From contig NC_034414.1 in NCBI RefSeq assembly GCF_002078875.1, positions 18,267,883 through 18,331,882 on the forward strand: a stretch of DNA of 64,000 nucleotides, in the 5' to 3' direction. Position 1 is the stretch's first letter. The number at the start of each line of letters is the position of its first letter. The notes beneath the pieces are model-generated. The model worked only from the letters and a program-made list of their open reading frames with translations. It did no database searches and had not been told where the DNA came from. Made by a program: the position numbers and the translations under genes. This document shows, piece after piece, positions 25,441 to 39,531 of this stretch. This stretch comes from Numida meleagris (Eukaryota; Chordata; Aves; Galliformes; Numididae).

Positions 25441-28400
25441 ATGTTCTAAAGAAAACAAGATAAAGGATACCATTTCATCACGTATAACCTCTGAATATCC
25501 ACATCTTGAGTACTGAAGGCAGTTCTAGTATCACTAGATTACTTCAGTTACTGGTTGAGTAGGAAAATACATTAAAAAAAAAGTGAACGGGGGCATTTTT
25601 TTAGACAATTTATCCACTTACAATTAAAATACGCTGACATCAGGGCATATTCTAATTATCTGCAAAAAGTTCATGAAAGCATATTATTAAATTTGAACAT
25701 CTGGTGACAAAAGAAATCTTGCCATAGTTTATATAGCGTGAGAGAAGGATTTTCTTTACATCTGGGCTGCTTCCTCAGCTGACAGTTAGGAAGGCCAAGA
25801 TCCAGGATTTTCCCAGACCAATAGCCTCCTGATGTTTTAAAAGCTTGTTAAGGCTTCTAACTAATACACAGCATTTTCTCTCACTCACAAAAAGGGTGAA
25901 AAGCAAAGAGCAGTCAGGTGGGATAGAGCCTTTTAGGACACTTCAGAGTGCTCTGAGGCCATTGCTCCTTCTCAGGATTCACAGGTTTCTTGCAAGAGCT
26001 AGCCCTGGGCATACTAATAAGACATAAAACACCTTTTGAAAGATCTTCACTAGGCTTCATATATGGCTCAGTGCTGCAAGTAATGTATAGTAAGAACAAT
26101 GATAACTAGATAAGATTTTTCCATTTTTGAAGTGTATATACTTATCAGAGACTGAGCTTTATTCTGCTGCAGATAAGTTCCAGTGAATCTACACAGAAAT
26201 AAGAATAATTTCTGACTAGAAATCCAGGAAGAAACTGAATTTCCTCCTTAAATGGTTAATATCTCAACTTCAGTGTCATTGGTAGAAAATACTGTTTTTA
26301 CTTCCTTCTGAGGATCTACCCTCCTTTTATAAAATGTTTGCTATTTACACTTTTCATACCTTTGAAATGTGACTGTTATTAAGATGTGTGTAGATTTCTT
26401 GCATATTCTTAATATATGCTCAAATCTTCATTTGCTCATGTATGCATGCAATTATTTGGCTACAGAATTTTTGGAAAGATATAATCTGCTATGCAATGTG
26501 TAGCTGCAGCTAGAGACATAGAAATCCAGAATTTAGTTTCTTTCCTATCAAAAGCAAGGCTATGGGCACTGGGAAGACCAAGATTATGCCTCTGACTACC
26601 AAAGAGTTTAAAGATACTCATCAAGATAATAGTAACCAACTTTGTGTTATTTCTGCTCAACTGAGCACAGTAATGTTAAGATTATACCAAACTCCAATTT
26701 TATACTTTCACACAATAAAAGCTTACGTGACTATCTTGCATTTTTTAAAAAAAATTCAAATATCAGTTATTCATTTGCAGAGTTATTTCCCCACTGTATT
26801 ATATCTTATATGAACGTTAAGTAGCTATTAGTACTGCATATTTTACTTTGGCATTTACGTTGCATATAAAAAGATTAAAGAATAATCAACCACTCTGTTT
26901 TCATTTAATTATTTCCGATTCACTAACTGTATTTCCAGAAAATTATGAAAAGTGATGAGGTGTTATTCTTTATAAAAAGCATACTTATTACTAGTGGACA
27001 AGATTATAAAAAATAACATGCAACTATGAATGCTAGACAACTACCATACAATCAGTATCTTTGCCACACACACACAACCTCTGGCCTAAAAACGATGGGT
27101 CAAATGGCACAAGAGACTCACCCTGAAGAGGGATTTTTGTGTGGCGTAATTGTTTTAAGGGAACTTTCTCAGGTAAAATTAATAAAGAGAGATATCTAAT
27201 GCACGCTTAACTAAAAAATCCACTAACATATTTACTTTCCCTTCCCTATTTCCACTATGCTTTTATTATTTTTAAGTTACAGTGTCACAACAGTTGCAGC
27301 ATTTTTTAAATGAGAAACATTTCCTAAATGTCTGCTTGTAGGTGAAGAAAATAGGAAATAGTAGATTCTACACACAAAAATGGAACTAGAAAAATTAGAA
27401 CTTAATGAAAAAAATAATCATTTATGAATATGATCCCACTGATGCAGAACCTATAATAAAAGAGCTATGGCTTGACATAATGCAATCACTCAAAGATCTA
27501 TCCAAATCTCAGCAAAACACTTTTCTGGCTTAGTTTAGGTTGTCCCCTGCTTCCTTGCTCTCAACAGAAAGGCTCACAATTATGCTATATTGTCCATACT
27601 TGAAACAAAGAAAAACTTACAAACATACTCAGAAATAAATCAGATAACAATCTGTGGAAGGATCTTATTAATAATTCTTTTATTCACTTACTAAGTATTT
27701 CACAGGACACATTTTTTTTCCTGTCAGTTTATCCCATCCCTAATTAAAAAAAAAAAAAAATGAACATCAAGATGTATGATTTATACCTGGGTAAAAATGA
27801 ACAAATAATCTCCCTTTCATCCACCCCTAGCCTACTGAAAACAAATGGAGAAATATGCGGGCAAACAATGGATCAAGAACCCCAAGTTTATGTGGATTTT
27901 CACTTTTATACCATCATGCTCTCCCTTCATCATTTACTGATCTCATTCAAATGCCATCCAGTGACTCTTTAATCTAGATTTTTCCCACAATTTTCTCATG
28001 CCTTTGTTTGGCCAAACAATGAAGAGAAGGACAAGATAGGTTCACTGGCAACTTCACCAAACATTAAAGCCTTCCTTCCACCCGATCATATCTGATCTTC
28101 CTGTGTCTCCACCAACCACTGTTTAAGCAGTTAAGCAAGTTATTAGAGCTTTTTGCTTCTAACACCCACATTTTCTATGTTACGTGAAAATAAGTAACTA
28201 CTTGAATTATATTTTGAGATACCTATTTTATGAGTGCATTCCTTCCATGCAGAGGAGGAGTGACTGTAGCCTACTTGAAACAGACTGGGAGAGAAGCAAA
28301 CACAGTGGGATGAAGGCATGCTTTTGCTTATTTTTTGAAAAAAGTACATTTTTGTGTTATTCTTTTTCAAAGAGTTTGCTGGGATCACAAATCTATTCTG

Positions 28401-28476
28401 TAGGTAAGATAATCGAAAGTATCTCATCTTAGTAATCAAAGGGCGGTCCCACACACTGTTGATGACAAAGACTCAC

Positions 28477-28531
28477 CTCACAAGATGTTGAAGTAGGTAC
28501 TGCAGTCTCATTGATCCTAACCTGTGACCGG
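28477..28531 (-). other. Candidate frame-breaking cassette exon in SHANK2 intron (unverified)
   Basis: On the SHANK2 strand a strong pyrimidine tract (GCTTCCCCCTGTTCCACTTTCAG) leads into 55 bases ending GTGAG|GTGAGT, an almost ideal donor. Fifty-five bases is not a multiple of three; inserted between the SH3 and linker exons it would bring TAG into frame within a few codons of the linker exon. An alternative acceptor ten bases in gives 45 bases but begins with an in-frame TAG. It would therefore act as a poison exon, if it is used at all. Confidence 0.22.
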
Positions 28532-29100
28532 CTGAAAGTGGAACAGGGGGAAGCATTCATTCCTGCTGCTGAACTGAGACAATATACAAAGTGTTTAGGG
28601 GCAGGGTGACGAGCAGCAGAATGGGACATTAACTCAGAAGATAAGATGGATTCCTGCTCTAAGGATTATCCTATATTAAATTCAGATAAAACTGCTGGGT
28701 AACATGGAAATATCAGAGCTTTCTTTTTGCGCATGAAGCAAGTGGAGAAGAAACATGTAACTCACAGCTACACGGAAGACTTTTCAGGAGAGTAGGTCTG
28801 AAAGTGTAAGAAAAAAACACAAAAATGTGAACAGAGTAGAAGGAAGAAGAAGAGACAGACAGGAGGGCCTGAGAAAGGCAGTTGGTTTTGGAAAGCAGTA
28901 AGGCATAAGTGCCCTTAGGCCAGACCCAATAAACATAGTGCAGGATGAGCTATAGGAAATATACAGTTTGGTAAGAAGAATACCAAGCACTGATGTATTA
29001 AAATTGTTATAACTATTTCTGAATACAGGAAATTGTTATCAGAGAAGGGTATAAAATTGTACCCAGGAACAGTACTGGGGATTTAATGTCCTTTATTTGT

Positions 29101-29122
29101 AAAAAAAAAAAAAAAAAAAAAA
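29101..29122. repeat. Poly-A run (A22)
   Basis: Twenty-two consecutive A. No retroposon body is identified just upstream, so its origin is unknown. Confidence 0.95.
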
Positions 29123-29586
29123 TACAGACACTCACATACGTAGACTTTTTCATTTTGTACAACTCCTCAAATACATTTAGAGAGTTGTTATAATAATTTT
29201 ACTGAGTAGTTTAAGATAGAAAAACAAACTATCAGCAGCTAGGACAGGAGAAAGCTAAATAAAAGATGCAATCTATGTTCATTCTAGATGACACAGGAGT
29301 TTTTTTCACTTCAATTCCAGTCCCTTATGCTCACACTGTTTCCTCTGGTTTAAGAGGACTGCCATCTACTGAGTTATCCTTGTCTTTATTTGACATTAGG
29401 AAAGAGATTAAGAGATTAACATTACATTCAAATAACAAAAATTTGGTAACAGATTTTACTTTTTCTGTTTATATATAAAAATCAAGTATCTTTAAGGTTT
29501 AGACTGTCATACACTATTTTTCTTCACTGTAGAAGTTGTCTTGGTATTAAACTGGAAAGTCTTGCTAGTAACTTGTTCAAAACTAG

Positions 29587-29665
29587 TCCCTGCCTATAGC
29601 AGAGGGGTTGGAACTTAAAGGTTGCTTCCAACCCAAACTATTCTATGATTGTATAACTCTGTGGT
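29587..29665 (+). repeat. CR1 LINE, 3' terminal tail
   Basis: Plus-oriented CR1 terminus: AGCAGAGGGGTTGGAACTTA, then GGTTGCTTCCAACCCAAACT, then ATTCTATGATTGTATAACTC. The CTTCCAACC...ATTCTATGATT ending is diagnostic of CR1 3' ends. It is very short (about 80 bp) owing to 5' truncation. Confidence 0.88.
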
Positions 29666-32600
29666 TATGATGCGGGCACATTAGAGATCAGCACAGAGAA
29701 AGACATCAAATTATTAATATATTAATATCTGAAGCAAGCTGGATTTTGGATACTCAAAATCTAACCAGTTACACTGAAAGATTCAGGTAGTGCAGACAGT
29801 ATGTAAAGAAGACTACTCTATCTCACCGTGCCCTTTCCTCTGTGTCATTGAGGCAATAAAAACAAGTGGCACACAAGTCTGGAGAGCGCTGTCTGCAGTA
29901 AACTGATGCTACTCTGCGGCACTCACAGAACAGCGTTTATAACCACTTGAGATACTTCATCTCCCATTTTGAATTAGAACAAAATAGATGAGTCAGATCT
30001 GAAACATAGCTCAGAAATCAATGATGACTGCTTTGATTCATTCTAAAATATGGCACTGACTGAAGTAAAGCAATTCCCATGTAGCCAGCTAGTATTTACA
30101 GATTCATTAGGGCAATACACTTTTAATTATGCCCTGTGTTCTGCAGCACCGTGATAGTTTTATCAGGCTTTATCAAAAAAGAGTTCTCAGGTTTAAATGG
30201 AATTTCTGATGGACTTCAGAGAAGCAGACTATCACAGCATTACACACACGGCCCTGTCCCAAAACTCTAAAAGAGACAATGCCAGTAACTATCTGTACTC
30301 ATCCTTTGAATATCAGAGCGTTTCTGCAGTTCTCCACAAAGAGAGCTGATGTTGTTGATTAGTTGCTTTCAGTTTTAAGGGCCTAGAAGATGTGACCTTA
30401 CCTAGAACATTTCATAGTGATTGATTACTGCCTCTAAGGAGTGTGAGCAAAGAACAGATTCACAGATCTGCATAAATCTATAATCTAAAAACCAATTTCC
30501 ACATACATTAACTAGGAAAGTATTCACAAAATTTTGCACAACATTTTTAGCGTACAAAGTAAACCAAAATGCTTAGAAAGTGCAGCCTCTAAAATATCAC
30601 TGCCAAATTCTTCCTTCTCCCTTCTCTCCCACTGCCCTAGTGTGTCTTTAATAAGGGTTTTATACTCAAGCATAATAATTGACAAAAATGTGGCTGAATA
30701 CAACTTAAGCATTATGTACTATTTTCCCTTAAATTCTGTACCCAAAGAATGCCATCTAGTGACCGTCTGCTGAATACAAGAATTGGTATCAATAATGCAT
30801 CTCACTTTAATTGTTAAGATATTGCTCATTAAATATGATGTGCAAGATCATTTTGTTACTTTTTTTTTTAAAAAATGAGAAACAGCAAAGATAAGATCTT
30901 AACCACAGTATTTTTGTTCTAAACGCAAGAGTCCTTACTGCAGACAAGGACATCTGACCTCCATTTGCAAATTTGTCACTTCCTCTGTGCTTCAGCTACT
31001 CCATCCAGAAAGTGGCTTCTATCTTGCAGAACATTTTTAGGATAATTGCTTCAGTATGAGTCTAGAGCTCAAAACTGAGACATTCATGATTTCCCAGCAT
31101 TTTGTAGAGAGGATAAATCCCATTTTCTCTTGCTATCCTACTTTTTTTTTATTTCTTATTTTCTCCTCCTTAATAAGAAACACTAAGACTGCGTTCCTAT
31201 CAATTAAAAATAATAACATTTTCTTTATGTAAATTTCTTTGTATTGTGACAATATCTCTTACGCAGCACTTTTTATTATAAAAGACAGATGGTATGACAT
31301 ATTGCATGTTTCAGTACAAGAAAGACATTTGAACATGAACCATATATTATAAAAATCCTAAAGACAAGACTTTTCAACAAGCCCTCATACCATGTAATAA
31401 AGCTTATAAAATGCTTTGCTTACATAAAAAGACTTTGTCTTAAATACTGAGTGGAAAGAAGCATATTAGCATCCTAATCACGCATTATCTGGTGAGAGCA
31501 TATTTTGTGACATGGTACTAAAGGCTGTAGTATTTCAGTGATATAAAAAGTTCAGATAAACAAAATTATTTCTTCTCAACAATATTACCAGATGTATACT
31601 ATTTCAATAATATTCCTATTTTTTACACATTGCTTTTTTTCTCTGATATTGGAAAACAGATTTGGCTTTTGATTAATTTAGGCTAATTCTTCCAATACTC
31701 TTTTCCAGATTAATTTTGTCTTCCTTTGAAAAAATTAATCTTTTGCTGGGAGTCAACAGAAATAAAGATGAGCCTCTGCTGCTGTTACCCTCAGAATACA
31801 GCCTGGACTACTATGATGCTAATCACAAACTTTGTAAGCAGTAAGCATAGAACTGAGTCGCATTTAGCTGATTGCAGGAAAAACTAACCTACTAAGGAAG
31901 TCTCATTAGAAAACTCGAGTCAGGTCATGTTCTATATATAATCTGTTAGCAAAAATGCACTCTTTAAAAGCCCTCTCACTCCTGATGAAATTGCCTATTA
32001 GGAAATATTAAAAGAACGCTTTTGCATAACATCAGATTGAAAGCTGTAACCTATGCCAATTTATAATTAATAATCACCACTAAAAGCTCTGTATTAAAGT
32101 TAGATAGTTCCACTAGAACATGTACAGACAAAAGCACAGTACCAGATAGATTCCAGGAACACTACTGTTACCATCCTTTCTCATCATACAGTACTGGATT
32201 AAGCTAAACCCATCACACAAAATGTGACTACCTACACAGGCATTTAGCTTTCTTCAAATAGATATGTTATAAACCACCTGAAAAAAACATTTTGAATTCA
32301 TTTGCTTTATTAATATCTCTTCACTTATGGAAACTCATAATACTGTAGTTCTACTGCTTTGTGAGATAATCAGTACAGCATAGTAAACACAAACTACATT
32401 TGCTTTAATTCTTTGGATAACTGCTCATAACTCATTGGATAACAGTTACAAGGAATGATATGAGAGGTCTTAGAGAAAGAAGAACCTCTGCATTCTCTCT
32501 TTTTGGAATAAGGTAGAGCACCTATGATTTTATCTGAAACCCAAAGGGAATTTAATCTAAGGACACAAAAGATATGTACACCCACAGCAACCAGAACTTA

Positions 32601-34052
32601 AATTAGAATGAAATTCAAGCTTTGATTATATCTTTTTAAAATTCTGCTGCTGTAAGTAAGAGTAATTGATTTTCTGTAAGGAAAAAATGCAATCAGCATG
32701 CTAAGAATGTAGGAAGGCTTCTGAATATTGATATTCTGGATGAAGATACCAGAACAGTACAGTTTATTGAGGAATAAGATTCTAAACAGATTCTTGAGAT
32801 TTTAAAAAATTAATGACACTAACTGGTTTTTGTAAAACAACATTTGAACTTCAAGAAGCCTTGGCATAAATGCTCAACAAATGCAACAATTCAAAATATG
32901 TTATTGTATCTCAGATGCTGAAAATCTTATGAAGGAGCTACATTAATGAGCACTAGGTTGTATGTTATGTACAGCTGGAGGATGGTGTGGAGAGATAATT
33001 TTTTTTTGTACTCTAGAATAGCTTGCCAAGAACAGTAGAGAAAAAGCCTTAAAAAGGTCTCTACATTCAGTCTTGATTAATAGCAAGGCAGAGAAAAATC
33101 AATACAAATCAGTGGTACATTCATATGCACATAAAAATGTTTTTGACCACATAAGCAAGATGAATACTGCAAAGCAACTGGCAAAGTCTGACTTAAGACA
33201 TCAAAACCAAGCGGTTTAAAAACATATGGCATGCATAAGTATCATAGGAGGGGAAATCACTACGTTATGCAGTTATTATAAAAGCATTTAAAATGTATTA
33301 TAGAGGTGAATACTGTGAAAGACTAACATGTAGTTAGGTGGTTGAGTGAGCAACCTTAAACAAAAACTCATTCAAATTCCATGATTCTATGAATGTATGA
33401 TCTATAGATTTGTCTTGCAATTGGGTGACTTGCACATGCAAGGAAGTTGTAAGCTGTAAATAGAGCTTTCTTTGCAGTTGTGACCTTTGCGAAAACATCT
33501 CTCCTGCAGTTATTCATTGCTGTTGTAGGTCTTTCTAATTTCTAGTCAGTTGTTTATTTCATGAAGCTTATTCAAAAAGAAAAACAAAAAAACCCACAAA
33601 ACAACAAAAACAAACAAATAAACCTTGAGTTACCTTAAAGAACATTAAAAAGTTTAAATAATTACATTAAGGACAGAGTTACCATCATTACTTTAGCCTC
33701 ATTACACAACAGTGATTGTGAATAAAGTGTCAGAATGTATCATTTGTTACATATTCTTATAAAATAAATTTCAGACTAAGATTTTCTGAAGCATCACATG
33801 ACTTCTTAGTCACCTTTATCTAAAAAGAATTTAGGAATAAAGTTGGCTAACATAGCTTCTTTTTTGACCTGAAAGCATAAACCTGCAAATCGAAAAGGAA
33901 TTATCACTTTTCCATGTGCATGAAGTAATTAAGCTTAAGTGAAGTTAAAATTTTCAAGAATTCCCATGGAAAAAAAAAAAAGAAGAAGCGCAACACTCAT
34001 TCATGCAAAGCATGGGCTGCTACCTGTCACTCAGTACTGTGTCTTTCCACAG
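29666..34052. other. Intronic sequence, nothing recognised
   Basis: This is AT-rich sequence with short A/T runs and a possible CR1 tail scrap at 33374-33402. No exon, RNA gene or transposon body is recognised. Confidence 0.6.
33374..33402 (+). repeat. Possible CR1 tail microsatellite remnant
   Basis: CCATGATTCTATGAATGTAT resembles the (ATTCTATG)n tail of CR1, but no CR1 body is recognisable upstream. It may be a decayed tail or a chance match. Confidence 0.3.
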
Positions 34053-34297
34053 CTGCTCAGGACCCACACATGAAACACCTGTTACACAAGAGGCAGCAGG
34101 AGGGCAACCACAGCGCCTGCTGCCCCAGGCTCTCTGCCGCCCTGCTCCCTTGCCTCCTCTCCTTCACATCGTCTGGCCATGTGCTGCCACCAGCCCTTCT
34201 CACTCTCTAAGCAATGCTTTGACAGCATGCCAAGACCCTTCTGCCTGCTGCTCTTTCTCCTGGTATGGAGGAGCTTACTGGAGACTACAAGGACTCA
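34053..34297 (+). other. GC-rich block; candidate antisense exon B (unverified)
   Basis: This is a 245-bp GC-rich island in AT-rich intron. A tract GTGTCTTTCCACAG precedes it and GTAAGA follows at 34298, though the exonic side of the donor (CTCA) is weak. It is open across its length when entered with two carried bases and leaves in phase 1. The translation is rich in Pro, Ala, Cys and Ser and shows no domain. It could equally be an unrecognised repeat fragment. The entry phase fits the exit phase of the block at 9347-9540. Confidence 0.22.
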
Positions 34298-35969
34298 GTA
34301 AGATTTTTAATGTATGGGGAATTCAGGTGGTCAACTGTTACATCAAGTTTGATGAAGCAAAATGTATTGTAAAGTTATTGTGGTGAGGAACAAATGGATG
34401 GAGATGGCAAGAACACACAAGCCCTATTTCCTTAGAAAAAATAAATTAATGAAAAAGAAGCTTTTTTTTTTCCTTTTTCTTTTTGTGAGCTAAATCCCCC
34501 CTTTAAATAATTAAGTCATTGGCAATATTCCATTTACAAAATTAAATCTTTAAAAATATTTCTTATTAGCAATGATATCGTTTTTAAATCTCCTACTACT
34601 TAGTATCAGGCATATTTCAAGCAAAGTGAAAAATATGGAAAACGTGCTCCCAGTAAATCGATAGTCTCTTACACTGGTCTTACAGAGCTCTCTTCCAAGA
34701 ATGAGATTCCAGCGGGGAAAAATGGTAAATGAAGCCTGCTGATTTCACTATCGATGCAATCTGTTTGACCTTTCTAAAATACGAGACTTATGGAAAAATC
34801 TTTGTCAGCGGTGAATTTCATTAGAAAGCCTAGATTCTTTTCTGTGTGCAAGAAAGTACCTGTGGTACTGCTGGCAACTAAAAAATTTCCTTCTATTCTA
34901 CCATCACCTTGGCCAAAACATAGCTGGTAGCAGCCTATCATCCATGCACACAAAAGCCTGAGGAAGTAACTCATTAAGTTTTAAACAGAAGTACAGATAG
35001 TTTGCCATAAGTAAGGGAAATACATTTCACTGAATTAATTCAAAACAAACTGTGATAGCACAAAAAAGCCAAAAAAATCCGCACACAGATTTTCGTAAAG
35101 ACTACCTACTGGTTCAGTTGCTGTGACTGTATGTAAAACCACAGGGAGATGACCTGGTGGTTAAACTTGCATTGCTTTTAATATGTCTTGTATATGTACA
35201 TAGTATAAAGTTGGTGTAATTGTGCAAACCAAATGGGTACAGCTAGCAGAGTTCCTGTGAACTGTGTAGCACATCAGGAAGGACTGATGATTTTGCCAGA
35301 AGTTAGCTTTTTGTGTGAGATGGCTCCTGCTCCCCTTGCATATTCTTACCTCAAGTTAAGTAGAACTGACTGGAATTTCAAGGAATACAAGTTTTCTCTG
35401 CTGCCTGCACCAAAATCAGGCCAAGCGATTATGGCACAGAAAGGAAGAACTGGACACAGAGCCACGGGCAGTAGAGGCAAGGCTAGGCCTAGCTTAGCCT
35501 TGAAAAGTATTAATCCCAAGAAATAATTGCTATGTGTTCAAGATACAATCCTACCTGTGAGTTTCCAGATGATTTTCAGATGCCTTAGAAATGCTCTGTC
35601 CAACGCGACGACAATTGAGCTCCTCAAAAGCAGTGGATTCAAAAGTAATGCAGATTGACCTGATCACTGAATCAGGAAAACATCTTCCAGAGAGACATTT
35701 CTAGAAAATGAAACTCAGTTTCTTCCTCACATCCTGTTCTCAAATTAGGATGATGTCATCACTAGATAGTGGCCTGTTTCCAGCTGCGTTTCTGTTTGCT
35801 TGAGAAACATCTATGAGGACTATCATTTGGCAGTCACATTAACACATCATTCACTTAAGCAGCATACATGCTCTCAGGATGACATCACTGCCCCTCTGCG
35901 TGTTTTATTTCTTAATTACTGGTTTGGCTGAGAGCACCCTGCACTCACTGGTCCCTGTTACTGCTTCAG

Positions 35970-36265
35970 TAACATTTGCGTGCAGCCCTTTGGACGCTGC
36001 GGCCTTGATGTGGAGCCGCAGGTGCAGCCGGAAGCCAGGCCGAGCCTTCAGCTTGCTTCTGCACAGCTTTACCCCAGGCCTGAGGAGCCTATGCACCCAT
36101 TGCACGGTCCTCTCTTGCCCCTTCTTGCTTCTCCTTCCCTCTCCTAGCCACATACTTTGTCTTAACAGCAGACAAAATCTGGACTGGGGGCCCTGTTTTC
36201 ATCTTCCTGCTTTCCATCACCTTCCTCACTTCAAAGATATTTTTTCCCCCTTTTTTTCCTCATAG
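35970..36265 (+). other. GC-rich block; candidate antisense terminal exon C (unverified)
   Basis: The block starts after TTACTGCTTCAG and is GC- and CpG-rich at first (five CpG in about 60 bp near 35992-36050). It is open until TAG at 36263-36265. AATAAA follows at 36283-36288, a plausible poly(A) signal. When entered in phase 1, as the block at 34053-34297 would supply, the frame is open throughout. A minus-strand frame (35905-36153) is also open here, which weakens any coding claim. No domain is recognised. Confidence 0.2.
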
Positions 36266-39200
36266 TTTTTTAGCCCAAAGACAATAAACAGATTATCATA
36301 AAAAAAATACAAGCAAAGAAATCTTCACATCACAGATTCCAGATATGGGATTACTTCCTTTGTAAAAAATAAAGAAAATAAAAATAAGTAAGAAGTGGCA
36401 GCATACTGAGAGAAACTACATACTTTTCCATTTTCAGCATTTGTGTGCTCACAAGATTTCAGCAGTAACAACTAGAAAAGTCAGAACACAAATACTATTC
36501 AGAAATCAGCCTTCAGAATTAAAAAAATACCAAAAGTAAAATTACAAGGGAATGCATCCACTTGTACCTTCAAATAAGACAGCATCTGTCAGAAGAGCTA
36601 CCAGATGCTTTTGTCATCAGCACAGTTTGCGTCTTGGAAATAACATGGTAAAATGAAATGTATCCATGTTTATAGCTGTATTCACAAACACTGGGAGTAT
36701 CCCAAAAGTATTTATGCTTAACAACCCTCTTAACTCCTACTTCGGCATTGTTTTAATGTACTACAACCTGAACTACTAGATAGTGTTTTTACATATTTTT
36801 TTAGCTCCTTTTGATTTTAAGTAATTGGATTGGATGATAACTTTCATATGCTGTCTTACTTGCTATTCTGATTGGTCTGGAAATCAGGATAATCAACTAT
36901 CTACTGAATCTCTGCTTTTAAAAATTCAGTAATGAAACAGTTGAAAGCAGCAGATAGATTCTCATACTGAGTCACTAATTAATACATGATTTTGTTTAGA
37001 CTTTTTTTTTAAATATGTCTATTAATTTTCAGGAAATAACCCCAAAGCAAATACTTATTATAAAATACGCATAGCCATTACAAACCTGTGCACTGTTGCA
37101 GTTTAAGAATGTAGCTATAAGACTACTGCCAATCAGAACGTGAAACAGAGTTATCTACATTGTAGTTCATATAAAGCATTACAGTTCACCTTCAGGCTTA
37201 TTTATTTTAAATGATTATATTTTCAGAATTGAACCCTTCAACATCTCTCAAAATTAACACTTAAAAACATCTTGTTAGAGGTGAAACTTCTAATTAGATA
37301 GTGCACTTCTTAAGTAACTAAGAAAATGTGTGCTAACAAACTTAATTCCTGCTTAGTGAGGGCAAGAAATTCATTAACATTCAATAACTCTCTTTCCCAA
37401 TGGATAGAAGCATGACTGAACACAAACTTGTTTAAGTAATCTTGAAACCATTAGAAACATCAGTCATTATTTTAGAAACAAGTTACACAGAGTTTACATA
37501 CAAGCTAAAATAAAAACAAATTTTATATACGTATATTTCACAGGTTATCAGCACCTAAGTGCACCTTTAAATAGACATGTAAACCAGAAGGAAAGCTGGA
37601 GGTAGTGCTGTACCAAAATACATAGAACTAACAGCATTTGCATCCATGTCAGCTATATTGCTTCCCAGGTGTATGTTTTTTCCTCCTCATCAGTCTTATA
37701 AATACTACCCAACCCAAGCTACAAGAGTTGTAAGATCTTGTGTCAAGGTCTAGTACTATGTCTACATGTACTACCAAGTGCCTGTACTTTTTAACAGTAT
37801 TGCAATATGTTTTGGGGGAGTGGAGACCTGAGGGTATCCATTCCTAAGAATAGTTCCTTCTATACTGTAGTGTAGATAGCATCCTCAGAAAATGGGATTT
37901 GATGCAGAGAGAGAGATTTGATGCACTAAACTGTTCAGGAACAGCATTTTCTCACTGTGATAGAATACCTTGTGGAGTAAATTAGAAAAGACAAAAACTG
38001 GGAGTTAGTTACTTGTAATTGCAGAGCAAGAAAGTGTGATACTTCTGACAATCACTTCCTGTTTTTTCTATGAACTCTACCATTTTCTGCATTAAACAAG
38101 ATATTTTCAATACATTAAAAATTTTCCCCTTTCACCTGTCCATCTGCAGCCCAGACAATAGGTACTACCTCACCTTGTCAGTAGTATACTTCATGCAAAT
38201 TGCACTTACAATGAAAGAGTCAAAATGAATGAATGAGAATAATAGAAATATTTAAAATTTTCATAAGAAAAAAATCCTAAACCCTTCAAACTTCTTTTTT
38301 TTTAAGGAAGCAAGAATGAAAGAGAAGCAAAAAAGTTCACTTGATTTATCTGTTTTCCTAACTAGCAAGATTTCTGTTATATGTATTTCCTGAAATTACG
38401 CTACAGGGTACAATTCAAAAGGAGTGTTCCCTATCAAAACTCATCACAGTAATCTAGTTTTAAATACTGCTACATTTCTAAAAAGATTTTTCACCTTATT
38501 TTCTTTTTCAAGTATGCAGATAAAACCAGAAGGAGAAAAAACACTAGAAGGAGTATATTATTTTCAGTTCTCTTCCGTGTAATAACGATGTCTGGTAATA
38601 ATTACGAAATTTAAATGTTTCAGAGGTTCAGTGCCACTCAAAAGCCTGTTCATAGGCTGGGGAAAGGGAGGGGACTAAAGAATTCTCAAAGAGCGAAGCT
38701 CAGGAGAAGAAACTGAAGAAAGATGAACTCCAAGTTGATTACAGGAAAGGAGGGAGTAAGGCTGAAACCTGACCCAGAGCTACAGAAGTCTTTATCATTT
38801 AAAAAAAATAATCTTTACTTGACAGCTTTATACCAAAAATATCTGGGGACACAGAGTCTTAAGAGTTTAAAATTAAATTGGATATTGAGATGTCGTCACC
38901 AAAGAATTACAGCAACACTACAAGTCCCTTTTCCAGCCAAAGGAGTTCCTTACCTCAAGAGAACCCCTTTCTATTTCACTCTAGCCAAATTTTTTTTCTG
39001 TCTGCAAGCATTACTTTATCAGCAGCTAACAGCCTACATCTAGGATCATAATAGTACAGCAAAGAGAAAAATTCAAAGGATTACGATTCTATACTAATTT
39101 TGTCTTGTACTTCTCCTCTGGTTTTTATCTAAGCCTTTATTTCCGCAGCGCACTAATCAGTGCACTTATCTACAATTTGCCCTTCTGTTTTCTAGGGCAA

Positions 39201-39531
39201 GAAAAATCATCATTCCTTCTACCACTTTTTAAACATCCTCCGGTTCTTAGAAATGATTAAATTCTGGTATTGATTTTTCTCGTGGTTTTTGTTCACTGCA
39301 CATAACTGTATCCTGCCTTTGAATGACAGAATCTTAGCAAAATAGATTTGTGATCTTTGTAACAGTGCTTTGCACAACTCCTGCATATGTGTGCATTTCC
39401 CCTCAATCAGAAGCCTACTATTCACTTCCAGGTCTTAAATGAGACTGCAGCAATGCACAGGTTTCGTTCCGGCAAATAAAGTAAAAGTGTAATCTATGGG
39501 AATTTATAATTAGGTATAGATAATTCTTTCC

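Larger units (their letters stand above)
20975..29586. other. Intronic sequence with few landmarks
   Basis: Apart from the CR1 ORF2 piece at 25122-25440, the candidate cassette exon at 28477-28531 and an A22 run just before 29123, I see only AT-rich noncoding sequence. Confidence 0.6.

Noticed and set aside
35905..36153. 82-codon minus-strand open frame in the GC-rich block
   Set aside because: It overlaps the plus-strand candidate. GC-rich sequence often keeps several frames open, and no family is recognised.
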